From Chryseobacterium rhizoplanae (GTDB lineage Bacteria > Bacteroidota > Bacteroidia > Flavobacteriales > Weeksellaceae): a DNA stretch of 64,000 nt. A program made the position numbers and the translations under genes. Below are positions 1 through 8,305 of the stretch, piece after piece; within the stretch, counting starts at the first letter, position 1; the number at the start of each line of letters is the position of its first letter. Below the pieces are notes generated by a model. That model had not been told where the DNA came from and ran no database searches. It saw only the letters and a list, made by a program, of their open reading frames with translations. The DNA lies in NCBI RefSeq assembly GCF_900182655.1, contig NZ_FXTC01000012.1, forward strand, positions 62,001-126,000. Reading direction: 5' to 3'.

Positions 1-127
1 CCCCTTTACTGGAAGAATTAATATCCAGGACACTACTTGTATTAGGTGAGTTTGTATTAATGCCAACTTGTGCATTTGAGAAAATGCTTAACAGCATCAT
101 ACAAATGATATAAATAGATGTTTTCAT
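1..127 (-). CDS. Secreted protein, N-terminus only (cut by window edge)
   Basis: The ATG is at 125-127 on the minus strand and the frame stays open to the window edge, giving about 42 residues. They start with a hydrophobic signal peptide ending SNAQ, followed by VGINTNSPNTSSVLDI and SSKG. This matches the N-terminal pattern of the two genes upstream (AQVAIGKSSVNSSSVLEV and SGSVGINTSTPDPSAILHI), so it is a third paralogue. Only 11 bases separate it from the gene at 139-960, so the three probably share a transcript. Function is unknown. Such proteins are common in Chryseobacterium and are predicted to be exported. Confidence 0.75.
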   Translation of the reverse strand, partial: MKTSIYIICMMLLSIFSNAQVGINTNSPNTSSVLDINSSSKG

Positions 128-138
128 TGTTCAATTGA

Positions 139-960
139 TTATTGATTAAGTGCTGATCTTTGAATATCAACTTTAGCATTGGTAATAATGATTTCTCCGT
201 TATTAGGAGCTGTTCCTCCGGATCCGTTCTGGTAAGTCCCTCCTGCATCGTGAGCAATGGCGGGTACTAAAAGGATAGGGGTTGCTGAAGTAGTCACAAA
301 AGAGAAGCTCATATTGAGGGTATGGGTTTTATTGCTGGCTATCGACTGTGCATTGATGCTGATTGTTTTTCCATACTGATTTCCGGTAGACGGATCAATA
401 AGTTTTACCAGATACTGATGCAGGTGAACAGGCGTTCCTCCGATTCCGGCAGTAGTGCTTTCAAGCGCTGTTCTGATGTTCAGACATACATTCACCAGGT
501 AGCCGCTGTTTCCGGGAAGAGTAATGACTCCTGTAGAAGTGTTGTATAAAGCTCCGATATCATTCGATACAACAGTAAATGCAGCATCGTTGAAATTCTT
601 GTATGTGCCGTTGGTGAGACCTCCAAGTATTGTATAGTCAGAAGTGCGCTGAAGCATCATATAACTTACCAGATTATAGGTGTCAGACAACTGGGTCCAT
701 CTGTTGTTTTTCCATATATAAAGACCGGGGCTGATAGAATTGCCTTTATTGTATACCACCAGTCCTTCTGCCGGATTATTGACCGGAGAAGTGTTACTCA
801 AAACATCCACAATATCCACTCTTGGAAGAAGTACTCCTTTATTGGTTGCCTGTGAGACCTCCAGAACCGACGAGCTGTTTACGGAGCTTTTCCCAATAGC
901 AACCTGTGCATATATGATCTGGGCTATCATTAATAATAGCAGGATATAACTTTTTTTCAT
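139..960 (-). CDS. Secreted protein of unknown function (AQVAIG N-terminus)
   Basis: This 273-residue protein has a clear signal peptide (residues 1-18, ending IIYAQ). It continues with the flavobacterial VAIGKSSVNSSSVLEV and KGVLLPRV pattern, in which a first mature segment leads into a 'GVLLPR' strand. The C-terminal half is rich in Ser, Thr, Gly and Asn and looks beta-rich, like a surface-exposed fold. No catalytic motif is visible. It is the middle member of a tandem set, 15 bases after the end of the 976-2079 gene and 11 bases before the truncated paralogue at the left edge. The closing segment (EIIITNAKVDIQ) does not look like a T9SS type A or type B sorting domain, so the export route beyond Sec is unclear. 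Confidence 0.75.
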   Translation of the reverse strand: MKKSYILLLLMIAQIIYAQVAIGKSSVNSSSVLEVSQATNKGVLLPRVDIVDVLSNTSPVNNPAEGLVVYNKGNSISPGLYIWKNNRWTQLSDTYNLVSYMMLQRTSDYTILGGLTNGTYKNFNDAAFTVVSNDIGALYNTSTGVITLPGNSGYLVNVCLNIRTALESTTAGIGGTPVHLHQYLVKLIDPSTGNQYGKTISINAQSIASNKTHTLNMSFSFVTTSATPILLVPAIAHDAGGTYQNGSGGTAPNNGEIIITNAKVDIQRSALNQ

Positions 961-975
961 ATGTTGATTGTTTTT

Positions 976-2079
976 TTATAGCTGAGATATTTTAATATAA
1001 GAACCGGTAGGGATTACATTCACAAGATCATAGAATGTACTGTTCTGCATCCTGCCGAGATTTAATCTTAATCCTCCTATAATATTAGTATTCGCATTAG
1101 CAGGAACAGTATAATAATAAGACCAGGTAGCGAGATGGTTGGTATTGACTTTAGAAACAATAGGAACTTCTTTCCTTGTGGCACTCCCTGCTGTAAAGGT
1201 ATTCGTCGTATTATTATAGGTATCGCTGATGAAATCTATAAAATACCCCATCAGGTAATAGGTACTTCCTGAAAGCGGAGCTGTTCCTCCCTGGCCCGAT
1301 GGGCTTTCCTGAGGTGAATTTAAATTCAGATTAACCTCTACCAGATAATTTCCCTGCGGAAGAATCAGGGAATATCCTCCGGAACTGTTTGGAAGAACTT
1401 TAAATCCACTGATGTTTGAAACTCCTGAAACTGCCGGATTATTAGCCATAAGCTGAGTACTGGCACCCGCTACAGCATTGTCAAGGGCAGATAAGGATCC
1501 GGTAAAATCAAGATAGGCGACTTTGGGAGTGTTCTGAGCATCAATAGTACTTTGCCATGAATTGGTTGTGCTATTGAAAAAATGAAGCGCTTTGTTGTTG
1601 CTGTTAGTTCCTCCATTGAACCCAATAAGTCCGTTGGCAGGCGAAGCAACAGGGCTTGTTGTGCTCGTTAGGTTAGCAATATTCAGGTTGGGAAATAATA
1701 ATCCTTTATTACCTCCGGAAACAATTACTGTAGGAGCAGTAGTGTAGCCACTTCCTCCGTTGTTAATCGTTATACCTGTAACCTGACCGTTGGAAATTAC
1801 TGCTGTAGCACGGGCTTTTGAACCTCCGTTCACGACAGATCCTCCTCCATAAAAATTAATTGTTGGCAGGGAAGTATAGCCACTTCCTCCGTTGTTGATG
1901 GTAATTCCGGTAACAGCTCCTCCAGAAATGGCAGCAGTAGCTGTGGCCGGTGTTCCACTGAAGTTCTCAATGTGCAGAATAGCACTGGGGTCCGGTGTGG
2001 ACGTGTTGATTCCTACACTTCCGCTTTGGGCAAATGCCACTACCGCGAATAGTGTACTCACGAAATTAATAATTTTCAT
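976..2079 (-). CDS. Secreted protein with duplicated GGSGYT repeat
   Basis: This is a 367-residue exported protein. Its signal peptide ends VAFAQ, and it continues SGSVGINTSTPDPSAILHI, the pattern shared with the two downstream paralogues. Between about residues 44 and 125 it carries two copies of a Gly-rich unit (GAVTGITINNGGSGYTSLP and GQVTGITINNGGSGYTTAP). The shorter paralogue at 139-960 lacks this unit. After the repeats comes GGNKGLLFPNLNIANL, equivalent to KGVLLPRV in the neighbour, so the repeats sit as an insertion between two conserved segments. It is the first gene of the minus-strand tandem operon. No enzymatic motif is seen; an adhesin-like or surface structural role is only a guess. 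Confidence 0.75.
   Translation of the reverse strand: MKIINFVSTLFAVVAFAQSGSVGINTSTPDPSAILHIENFSGTPATATAAISGGAVTGITINNGGSGYTSLPTINFYGGGSVVNGGSKARATAVISNGQVTGITINNGGSGYTTAPTVIVSGGNKGLLFPNLNIANLTSTTSPVASPANGLIGFNGGTNSNNKALHFFNSTTNSWQSTIDAQNTPKVAYLDFTGSLSALDNAVAGASTQLMANNPAVSGVSNISGFKVLPNSSGGYSLILPQGNYLVEVNLNLNSPQESPSGQGGTAPLSGSTYYLMGYFIDFISDTYNNTTNTFTAGSATRKEVPIVSKVNTNHLATWSYYYTVPANANTNIIGGLRLNLGRMQNSTFYDLVNVIPTGSYIKISQL
1731..1932 (-). repeat. Two tandem copies of a GGSGYT-encoding unit within the 976-2079 gene
   Basis: Two copies of an approximately 120-base unit lie next to each other. The best conserved parts are near 1744-1800 and 1864-1920; both contain tagccacttcctccgttgtt on the plus strand and encode TGITINNGGSGYT on the minus strand. 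The copies have diverged mainly at third codon positions. This fits an older duplication kept under protein-level selection. Confidence 0.7.
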
Positions 2080-2577
2080 CTGTAGAATGTTTATGAAATA
2101 ATTTTAATTAAATCCTTGTGGAATAAGTATTAAATCAATTGAAAGGTACGTAAAAAAAACAATTGTTAAATGTGTTATGTATAGAATTAAATCTATAAAA
2201 TTATATATTTATCAATAAAAAGTGATATTATGTGTTTATAGTGTAATTTTTATCACTTGTTGTTGATAAACTATAATAGCGTAAATAGTTATGATTACAG
2301 TCTTTAATATGGCGGACTTAAATAAACTTAAGTTTTTATAAAATTTTATCGTTGAAAAAAAAATTAATTACTTACCGTTCAGTGAAATAAAAAAATAAAA
2401 ATTTAACATTTTAATCAATAAAACTTTTAGATTATCAATCATTTCAATGGTGCTTTATTGAAATTTTCCATGGTTTTTTGTTGTGTACTCAATAAGTGTT
2501 TTGAACGAAAAAATAACGTGTTAAAATCGTTCCTGTTTTTAAAACTTTTCCCGAAATTTGAAGTAAAATTTAAAATT
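2080..2577. other. Gene-free AT-rich region between divergent genes, with inverted repeats
   Basis: About 500 very AT-rich bases separate the minus-strand secreted-protein operon from mqo, so both promoters should lie here. I found no convincing open frame. Two structures stand out. One is an imperfect inverted repeat with 20-base arms at 2208-2227 and 2251-2270 (18 of 20 complementary). The other is an 8-base stem at 2441-2448 and 2457-2464 upstream of mqo. A clear TAnnTTTG element was not found for either direction. Confidence 0.5.
2208..2270. repeat. Imperfect inverted repeat, 20-base arms, 23-base spacer
   Basis: The left arm 2208-2227 contains ttatcaataaaaagtgata. The right arm 2251-2270 is its reverse complement except at two positions. 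The spacer is 2228-2250. It lies 130-190 bases upstream of the start of the tandem secreted-protein operon (2079). No T-run follows either arm, so it is not a standard terminator. A regulatory site or cruciform is possible, but no function can be shown. Confidence 0.6.
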
Positions 2578-4083
2578 ATGTCACAATCGCTTACAAGCAG
2601 AACACCGAAACCTAAATATGACGTTGTACTGATAGGCGGCGGAATCATGAGCGCCACTTTAGCAACGCTGCTTCATGAATTTGATCCAAATCTTGAAATC
2701 GCAATCTTCGAAAGACTTGGAAGGTTTGCCAAAGAAAGTACAGCAGCATGGAACAACGCCGGAACAGGGCACTCCGCATTTTGTGAGCTAAATTATACCC
2801 CGGAAAAATCAGACGGATCTATTGATATCACCAAAGCAGAAAGTATTGCAGAACAGTTTGAAATTTCAAAACAATTCTGGGCATATCTGCTCACCAAAGG
2901 CTATATTCATGAGCCAAAAGAATTTATCAATTCATGTCCGCACATGAGCCTGGTATTCGGTGAAAAAGATGCTGAATACCTTAAAAAACGCCATGATAAA
3001 ATGGCAGAATCTGTTCTGTTCTCAGGAATGGAATTTTCTACAGATCACGAGAAACTGAGAGAATGGATTCCTTTGGTAATGAGCAAAAGAAATCAGTCCG
3101 AAGTAATGGCGGCAACGAAGATGGATATGGGGACGGATGTGAACTTCGGAACACTGACAAGAAAAATGGGGAGACATCTTCTGGAAGATTCCAATGTTGA
3201 GGTTTTCCTATATCACGAAGTGAAAGACATAGATCCAAGAGAAGACGGGAAATGGGGAATGAAGGTAAAAGACAGAATTCATAGTCACAAGCAGGAAGTG
3301 GTGGCAGATTTTGTATTCATCGGAGCAGGAGGATATGCGCTTCCGTTATTGGACAGTTCAGATATTAAAGAAAGTGAAGGCTACGGAGGTTTCCCGGTTT
3401 CCGGACAATGGCTGGTAAGCCATAACCAGGAACTGGTAGAAAAACACCAGGCTAAAGTATATACACAGGCTACGGTAGACGCACCTCCAATGTCTGTACC
3501 ACACCTTGACCTTAGAATTATCGATGGTAAGAAAGCTCTCCTTTTCGGACCTTTTGCAGGATTCTCCACTAAATTTCTGAGAGAAGGAAGCTATCTTGAT
3601 CTTCCTGAAAGTGTAAACACCAAAAACCTGAAATCGCTTTTCGGAGCATGGTGGCATAATATTCCTCTGACGAAATACCTGATCCAGCAGGTTGCCATGA
3701 CGAAATCTCAGAGAATGCAGCATTTGAGAGAATTTGTCAAAGATGCCAAAGAAGAAGACTGGGAATTGAAAGTAGCAGGCCAGAGAGTTCAGGTCATCAA
3801 AAAAGATGAAAAAGAAGGAGGTAAGCTGGAGTTCGGGACTGAGGTAGTAGTGAACAAGAGCGGAACCATCGCTTCTTTGCTGGGAGCTTCTCCAGGCGCA
3901 TCTACAGCAGTATATGCTATGCTGAATGTGCTGGAAAAATGCTTCCCGGAAAAACTTCATGGCGAATGGAAAGGGAAATTGCTTGAAATGGTTCCTTCTT
4001 ACGGACAAAAGCTGGCTGAAAATCCTGAACTGACCAATGAAGTGAGAAATTATACAAAAGAAAAATTAGAATTAGAATATTAA
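2578..4083 (+). CDS. mqo: Malate:quinone oxidoreductase
   Basis: Mqo is a membrane-associated FAD enzyme that oxidises malate to oxaloacetate and passes electrons to quinone, an alternative or supplement to NAD-dependent malate dehydrogenase in the TCA cycle. The 501-residue length matches the family. The N-terminal dinucleotide fold is clear (YDVVLIGGGIMSATLATLL), followed by the family stretch AAWNNAGTGHSAFCELNYTP and, near the C-terminus, LLGASPGASTAVYAMLNVLE. The frame is open upstream to 2458, but those 40 residues are not part of the family. The ATG at 2578 starts MSQSLTSRTPKPKYDVV, which fits, so it was chosen. A degenerate inverted repeat follows the stop codon. Confidence 0.95.
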   Translation: MSQSLTSRTPKPKYDVVLIGGGIMSATLATLLHEFDPNLEIAIFERLGRFAKESTAAWNNAGTGHSAFCELNYTPEKSDGSIDITKAESIAEQFEISKQFWAYLLTKGYIHEPKEFINSCPHMSLVFGEKDAEYLKKRHDKMAESVLFSGMEFSTDHEKLREWIPLVMSKRNQSEVMAATKMDMGTDVNFGTLTRKMGRHLLEDSNVEVFLYHEVKDIDPREDGKWGMKVKDRIHSHKQEVVADFVFIGAGGYALPLLDSSDIKESEGYGGFPVSGQWLVSHNQELVEKHQAKVYTQATVDAPPMSVPHLDLRIIDGKKALLFGPFAGFSTKFLREGSYLDLPESVNTKNLKSLFGAWWHNIPLTKYLIQQVAMTKSQRMQHLREFVKDAKEEDWELKVAGQRVQVIKKDEKEGGKLEFGTEVVVNKSGTIASLLGASPGASTAVYAMLNVLEKCFPEKLHGEWKGKLLEMVPSYGQKLAENPELTNEVRNYTKEKLELEY

Positions 4084-4089
4084 TACCAA

Positions 4090-4132
4090 TAATGAGCAAG
4101 GAGTAGCAGCATCTATTACTCATTGCTCATTA
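4090..4132. repeat. Imperfect hairpin containing a dispersed TATTACTCATTGCTCATTA repeat
   Basis: The 19-mer tattactcattgctcatta at 4114-4132 recurs exactly at 9171-9189, in another intergenic region. Here its reverse complement (aatgagcaa, 4090-4098) also lies just upstream, making an imperfect hairpin after mqo. There is no long T-run, so terminator activity is doubtful. It looks like a dispersed intergenic repeat family. Confidence 0.55.
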
Positions 4133-4150
4133 CTTATTATTTATTAAAAG

Positions 4151-4549
4151 GTGGAAGAAGTAATTGTAAAACCTGTTATTGCCAAGGAAATCCTGGAATC
4201 TCTTCAGGCGAAAACGGAAGAGGAGAAGCAGGTAATAGTACACTGTTGCTTTCCGGCGTCACCGTTTTTAGGAAACCTGATCAGGATCTGGCATTCGACC
4301 TATCTTTTTGATAACCAGTCTGAGCATAGGAGTAAATTGATTCATGCAGAAAATATTTCAATTTCTCCTTACTGGACAGCGGTTCCTTTTATGAAAGACT
4401 TTTGGTTTACGCTGATATTTTCCGGGCTCCCGAAAGACTGCAAAAGTTTTGATTTAAAAGAAGTAATTCCTGAAGAAGGCGGCTTTTTTGTAGAATCAAT
4501 CAAAAGAAATTCTTCCGATGTGTATCGGGTAAAAATCTCAGAATCTTAA
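4151..4549 (+). CDS. Hypothetical protein (132 aa), possible GTG start
   Basis: I do not recognise a family. The frame starts with GTG at 4151 and encodes 132 residues with no signal peptide and no obvious membrane segment. There is an aromatic-rich central part (NLIRIWHSTYLFDNQS, SPYWTAVPFMKDFWFTLIF) and an acidic C-terminal part (DLKEVIPEEGGFF). It stops 5 bases before the ANT(6)-like gene at 4555, so the two are very likely co-transcribed. There is no ATG near the start, so GTG is the best choice. A cytoplasmic location is likely; nothing more can be said of its role. Confidence 0.65.
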   Translation: MEEVIVKPVIAKEILESLQAKTEEEKQVIVHCCFPASPFLGNLIRIWHSTYLFDNQSEHRSKLIHAENISISPYWTAVPFMKDFWFTLIFSGLPKDCKSFDLKEVIPEEGGFFVESIKRNSSDVYRVKISES

Positions 4550-4554
4550 TAACA

Positions 4555-5421
4555 ATGAAAGTAAGGGAAGAAAAACTGAAACAGATTATTCATTGGGCTG
4601 AAAACAATCCCGATATCCGTGCTGTTCTTCTGACCAGTTCACTGGTAAACCCTTATGCTCCTGTAGATGATTTAAGTGATCTTGATGTAGAGCTTGTTTT
4701 TGAAAACAGAACATCTTATGAATCCGGAAATGAATGGACCAGGCTTTTTGGTGACCCTATTTCCATGATTGAAGAAGATGACAGTGTTTTTGAGGGAAAG
4801 CATGCCATGAAAATGGTTTTGTATAAAGACCATGTGAAAGTTGACTTTAAGCTCTACCAGGTATCTGAATTTATTGAAGAAATCAATGAAGAAACTCTTC
4901 CCGAGGATTGGGATGTAGGGTATCAGGTTTTAATAGATAAAGATGGTCTGACAAGAAATATGAAACCGCCAACCTATCAGTCGATCATGATACATCAGCC
5001 TACGGAAAAAGAATTTCAACAGCTGTTCAATGATTTCTGGTGGGATACAACCTATGTGGCAAAGTGTCTTAAACGCGGGGATATTTTTTATGCCAAATTT
5101 ATGTCTGAAAATGTTCTGCGTACAGATTATCTTGTTCCTTTGATTGAATGGTATATTGCCGGAAATCATGACTGGAATACTATTACCACCAATAAACACG
5201 GAAGACTTTTCAAACAATATTTATCTTCGGACTTATGGAATAAAGTGGAAGCTACTTTCTCAGGAAATGATATTGAAGAAAACTGGAAAGCACTGCTTGC
5301 GTGTGCCGATCTGGTACATGAACTGGGAACTTCTTTGGCCCAAAAACTTCACTATATCTATCCGGTGAAACTGGAAGACGATATCCGCAACTATCTTACA
5401 GAAATACAATTATTGCCCTGA
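4555..5421 (+). CDS. ANT(6)-like aminoglycoside 6-adenylyltransferase family protein
   Basis: The 288-residue protein matches the streptomycin adenylyltransferase family (ANT(6), AadK/AadS-like) in length and layout. It has an N-terminal nucleotidyltransferase fold with LLTSSLVNPYAP and DLSDLDVELVF, where the paired Asp residues bind metal. A further KVDFKLYQ strand supplies the third carboxylate. The C-terminal helical half contains FWWDTTYVAKCLKRGD and LRTDYLVPLIEWYI, both typical of the family. Members add AMP to the 6-hydroxyl of streptomycin. Chromosomal versions occur in flavobacteria and may confer little resistance, so the substrate is not proven. It is the second gene after the unknown gene at 4151 and converges with the GMC gene, 2 bases away. 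Confidence 0.85.
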   Translation: MKVREEKLKQIIHWAENNPDIRAVLLTSSLVNPYAPVDDLSDLDVELVFENRTSYESGNEWTRLFGDPISMIEEDDSVFEGKHAMKMVLYKDHVKVDFKLYQVSEFIEEINEETLPEDWDVGYQVLIDKDGLTRNMKPPTYQSIMIHQPTEKEFQQLFNDFWWDTTYVAKCLKRGDIFYAKFMSENVLRTDYLVPLIEWYIAGNHDWNTITTNKHGRLFKQYLSSDLWNKVEATFSGNDIEENWKALLACADLVHELGTSLAQKLHYIYPVKLEDDIRNYLTEIQLLP

Positions 5422-5423
5422 TT

Positions 5424-7004
5424 TCAGGCAAATTCATTCTGTTTGATGAGGTTTTCAATACAGTATTCTGCAATCGCAGTAATCGTAACAAACGGATTGA
5501 CGCCAATGGTTCCGGGAATTAATGATCCGTCCAGGACATACAGGTTTTCATGATCTTTTAGCTTTCCATATTCATTGGTAGCTTCACCCAGAACACATCC
5601 TCCAAGCGGATGATAACAGATGTCAGCCCCGAAACCATTATTGAAAAGCAGATGGCTTCTCGTACCGCCATTGGCTTTATTCATTTTGCGGATAAAATAT
5701 TGGGCATTTTCCTTCATTTTAGCAGTATTGCTTTCGTCCCAGTTCAAAGTCAGGGATTGGCTGGCTTTGTTATATGCAACTTCTCCCTTTTTATCAACCC
5801 TGTTAATCAGCAGATATAAGGCCGTAGCGACATCCATTCCCATTGGTAAAGGAGCAATCTCTGTGAAAAACGGATGCTCTGGATCGTCCCAGTTGTCAAT
5901 GCCGCCTACCGGAATAGTAGATTGCTTGGCTCCTGTACCGCCAGACAAAGGTTTTACCCAGTTTCTTCCGGTCATAAAATTCCCGTTATTTCCCCATTTT
6001 TTTCCGATCTTTTCATGAACAGGGAAGTTGTTTTCTGCATGAGATTGCAGCAGAAGCTGTAAAGTTCCCATTGTTCCTGCGGAAAGAATCAGCTTTTTAC
6101 AGTTGAAAACTTTGTCGGCAATCAGAATTCCCGACGTATCAATCTGCTGAACATTTAATGTATAGCTTTTATCATCATTAAGTTGTATCGTTTGGACACG
6201 ATGAAGATCAAGAATTTCTAAATTTCCAGTTTCAAGCGCTTTTCTGAGATAGGTTTTATCCAGGCTGTTTTTTCCATAATTGTTGCCATAGATCACTTCA
6301 GTATTAAGAGCAGAACGGGGAACTTCATTGCGGAATTCTTTTTCCATATACTTAAAATCATACACATTTGGAACTCTCATGGTTTTAAAACCAGCTTTAT
6401 GAGCCTCTTCTTCACCTACTCTTGTGAATTTATAATAAGGACAGTCTTTGAGAAACTGTTCATCAATTACATTTACCTTGAGTTCTTCCCGTACCAGAGG
6501 AAAGTAATGACTGTAGAATTTTTCAGCATCAAGATCCGGAAAAACTTCCCTGAAATAACTTTCTTTGGGCGTAACAGCCATACCTCCGTTCACAAGAGAA
6601 CCTCCGCCAACACCTCTTCCTACCCAGATATTGATATGTTCAAAATCCAGACGGTCTAATATTCCGGTAAAAGGAGTCAGAGAAAAAATATTCATGAAAG
6701 GGGCAATGCTTTTCTTTTTCAGCCATGCAGAACTTTTCCCGGGTTTCAAAAGATTCGAGAACGGAATTCCTGCTTTCTCCCAGTTAAGACCCATTTCAAG
6801 CATCACTACTTTTTTTCCGGCTTCACAAAGGCGTAATGCAGATACAGCTCCTCCATAACCGCTGCCAATGATTATAATCGGAACATCAGTATTTTCTGTT
6901 ATCTGGCTGTTTTTTCTTTCCGCGGCCCGGAATAATTCGGATTGAAGAAAATAGAAACCTGATATTGCCAATGCACTGGTCCTGATGAAATTTTTTCTGT
7001 CCAT
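5424..7004 (-). CDS. GMC-family oxidoreductase, cholesterol-oxidase-like
   Basis: This 526-residue FAD enzyme starts MDRKNFIRTSALAISGF, an export signal resembling a Tat signal but with RK instead of RR. The FAD fold is clear at residues 41-63 (IIIIGSGYGGAVSALRL), followed by GRGVGGGSLVNGG near residue 130, the GMC signature region. The C-terminus has ICYHPLGGC and GTIGVNPFVTITAIAEY, as in bacterial cholesterol oxidases and related sterol or alcohol oxidases. The natural substrate is unknown; a sterol or other bulky alcohol is the family expectation. It is transcribed alone, convergent with the ANT(6)-like gene. Confidence 0.85.
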   Translation of the reverse strand: MDRKNFIRTSALAISGFYFLQSELFRAAERKNSQITENTDVPIIIIGSGYGGAVSALRLCEAGKKVVMLEMGLNWEKAGIPFSNLLKPGKSSAWLKKKSIAPFMNIFSLTPFTGILDRLDFEHINIWVGRGVGGGSLVNGGMAVTPKESYFREVFPDLDAEKFYSHYFPLVREELKVNVIDEQFLKDCPYYKFTRVGEEEAHKAGFKTMRVPNVYDFKYMEKEFRNEVPRSALNTEVIYGNNYGKNSLDKTYLRKALETGNLEILDLHRVQTIQLNDDKSYTLNVQQIDTSGILIADKVFNCKKLILSAGTMGTLQLLLQSHAENNFPVHEKIGKKWGNNGNFMTGRNWVKPLSGGTGAKQSTIPVGGIDNWDDPEHPFFTEIAPLPMGMDVATALYLLINRVDKKGEVAYNKASQSLTLNWDESNTAKMKENAQYFIRKMNKANGGTRSHLLFNNGFGADICYHPLGGCVLGEATNEYGKLKDHENLYVLDGSLIPGTIGVNPFVTITAIAEYCIENLIKQNEFA

Positions 7005-7136
7005 GAGCTTTATTTTTCAAAAAGTATGCTAGATCAGCTGGTGCTTATTGTATTTAAAACAGATTGTGTTTTTTTTATCAGAATTTTAACTTTTGTTGTT
7101 CCGGAAATTCATAGTTTTACTTATAATTTTATATTC

Positions 7137-7754
7137 ATGAAAAAATATATAATACTCTTTTTACTCCTTCCATTATGGGCTTTTTCTCAGAAAACGGTTT
7201 CAAAGGAAGAGAAAGATGTTCAGAAATTTCAGAAAGAGCTCAATGCTGAATATCTCAACCCAAAAGAGACTCCGTTAAGAGGAGATAATTTTAAAAACTT
7301 TAAAGGGCATCCTTTCTTCCCTTTTGATGCCAAATACAGGGTAACCGCAAAATTTGTTAAATCAAAAGATACAAAACCCTTTGAACTGCCTACTTCTTCA
7401 GGAAAAACAAAGACGTATCAGGAGTATGGAAAAGCCACATTTATGCTGGATAATAAACCCTATACGGTCACTTTATACCAAAGTCTGGCTTTAATTAAAC
7501 AGGATAAATACAAAGACTATCTTTTTCTTCCGTTCCGCGATGCCACCAATGAAAAAGAAACCTATGGAGGAGGGAAATATATGGATCTGAAGATTCCGAA
7601 AGGGAACACTATTGTGCTTGATTTTAATCAATCTTATCATCCTTTTTGTGCGTATAACGCTTATGATTACAATTGTCCTGTTGTTCCTGAGGAGAATAAA
7701 CTTCCCGTGGAAATTCGTGCAGGAGTAATGTATGAAGATATTTACCATCACTAA
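7137..7754 (+). CDS. DUF1684 domain-containing exported protein
   Basis: The protein has 205 residues from the ATG at 7137. It begins with a signal peptide (MKKYIILFLLLPLWAFSQ). The rest matches DUF1684: FPFDAKYRV near the middle, LFLPFRDATN, YGGGKYMDL, then YHPFCAYNAYDYNCPVVP and PVEIRAGVMY at the C-terminus, the strongest family hallmark. The frame is open further upstream, but the extension would place hydrophobic coding before the signal peptide, so the ATG at 7137 is preferred. The biochemical function of DUF1684 is unknown. The stop is 4 bases before the next gene's ATG, indicating an operon with the GNAT gene. Confidence 0.85.
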   Translation: MKKYIILFLLLPLWAFSQKTVSKEEKDVQKFQKELNAEYLNPKETPLRGDNFKNFKGHPFFPFDAKYRVTAKFVKSKDTKPFELPTSSGKTKTYQEYGKATFMLDNKPYTVTLYQSLALIKQDKYKDYLFLPFRDATNEKETYGGGKYMDLKIPKGNTIVLDFNQSYHPFCAYNAYDYNCPVVPEENKLPVEIRAGVMYEDIYHH

Positions 7755-7758
7755 AACT

Positions 7759-8232
7759 ATGATACATTTAGAATTCTATAAACCGGAGGATCTTTCCGGA
7801 GTCAGTTATGCTTTGGATGAAAATCAGATGCGTTTTACTGCCACTGCTCAACAGGCTTTGCAAAGTATCAGTGAACGGGATGATGACGACGCATTTCCGG
7901 TGACGATATTTGAGAATGAACTGCCTGTTGGTTTTTTTGTGCTTGATTTCGGGAAAGATAAATTTGAACTTACCGATGATGAAACATCTGTTTTACTACG
8001 TTCTTTATCTGTAAATCCCCGGATGCAGGGAAAAGGAATAGGGAAAATGGCTATGCTGGAAGTAGGGAATTTTGTAAAAACTCACTTCGGGGATTGCAAT
8101 GAAATTGTACTGGCCGTCAATCAGAAAAATGATTCTGCTTATCATATTTATCTTCAGTCAGGATATATTTTTGATGGTAAAACAAGAATTGGAAGAAGTG
8201 GCCCTCAATACCTGATGTACAAAAAACTTTAA
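7759..8232 (+). CDS. GNAT-family N-acetyltransferase
   Basis: The 157-residue protein is a single GNAT domain. The acetyl-CoA binding motif A is visible as LSVNPRMQGKGIGKMAMLEV (R/Q-x-x-G-x-G/A), followed by IVLAVNQKNDSAYHIYLQSG, the usual strand and helix that close the CoA site. The start at 7759 (MIHLEFYKPEDL) aligns with typical GNAT N-termini. The frame is open to 7732, but that start would overlap the DUF1684 gene by 23 bases. The substrate cannot be predicted. It is the second gene of a two-gene unit with the DUF1684 gene. Confidence 0.85.
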   Translation: MIHLEFYKPEDLSGVSYALDENQMRFTATAQQALQSISERDDDDAFPVTIFENELPVGFFVLDFGKDKFELTDDETSVLLRSLSVNPRMQGKGIGKMAMLEVGNFVKTHFGDCNEIVLAVNQKNDSAYHIYLQSGYIFDGKTRIGRSGPQYLMYKKL

Positions 8233-8276
8233 TAAAATTTTAAAATCATAATTTTTTATCTGCTGATATCTTTCCA

Positions 8277-8284
8277 TAACTTTG
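8277..8284 (+). promoter_or_regulatory. Candidate -7 promoter element TAACTTTG
   Basis: This is a perfect match to the Bacteroidetes -7 consensus TAnnTTTG, 21 bases before the SDR ATG at 8306. No clear -33 TTG is visible. Its position makes the in-frame TTG at 8282 an unlikely start codon and supports the ATG at 8306. Confidence 0.55.
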
Positions 8285-8305
8285 AGTAACATCAAATTAC
8301 AAAAC

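Noticed and set aside
2458-2577. N-terminal extension of mqo by 40 residues
   Set aside because: The extension is not part of the Mqo family and lies in AT-rich upstream DNA; the ATG at 2578 fits the family start.
5413-5431. Hairpin at the convergent ends of the ANT(6)-like and GMC genes as a terminator
   Set aside because: The stem needs a bulge and there is no T-run on either side.
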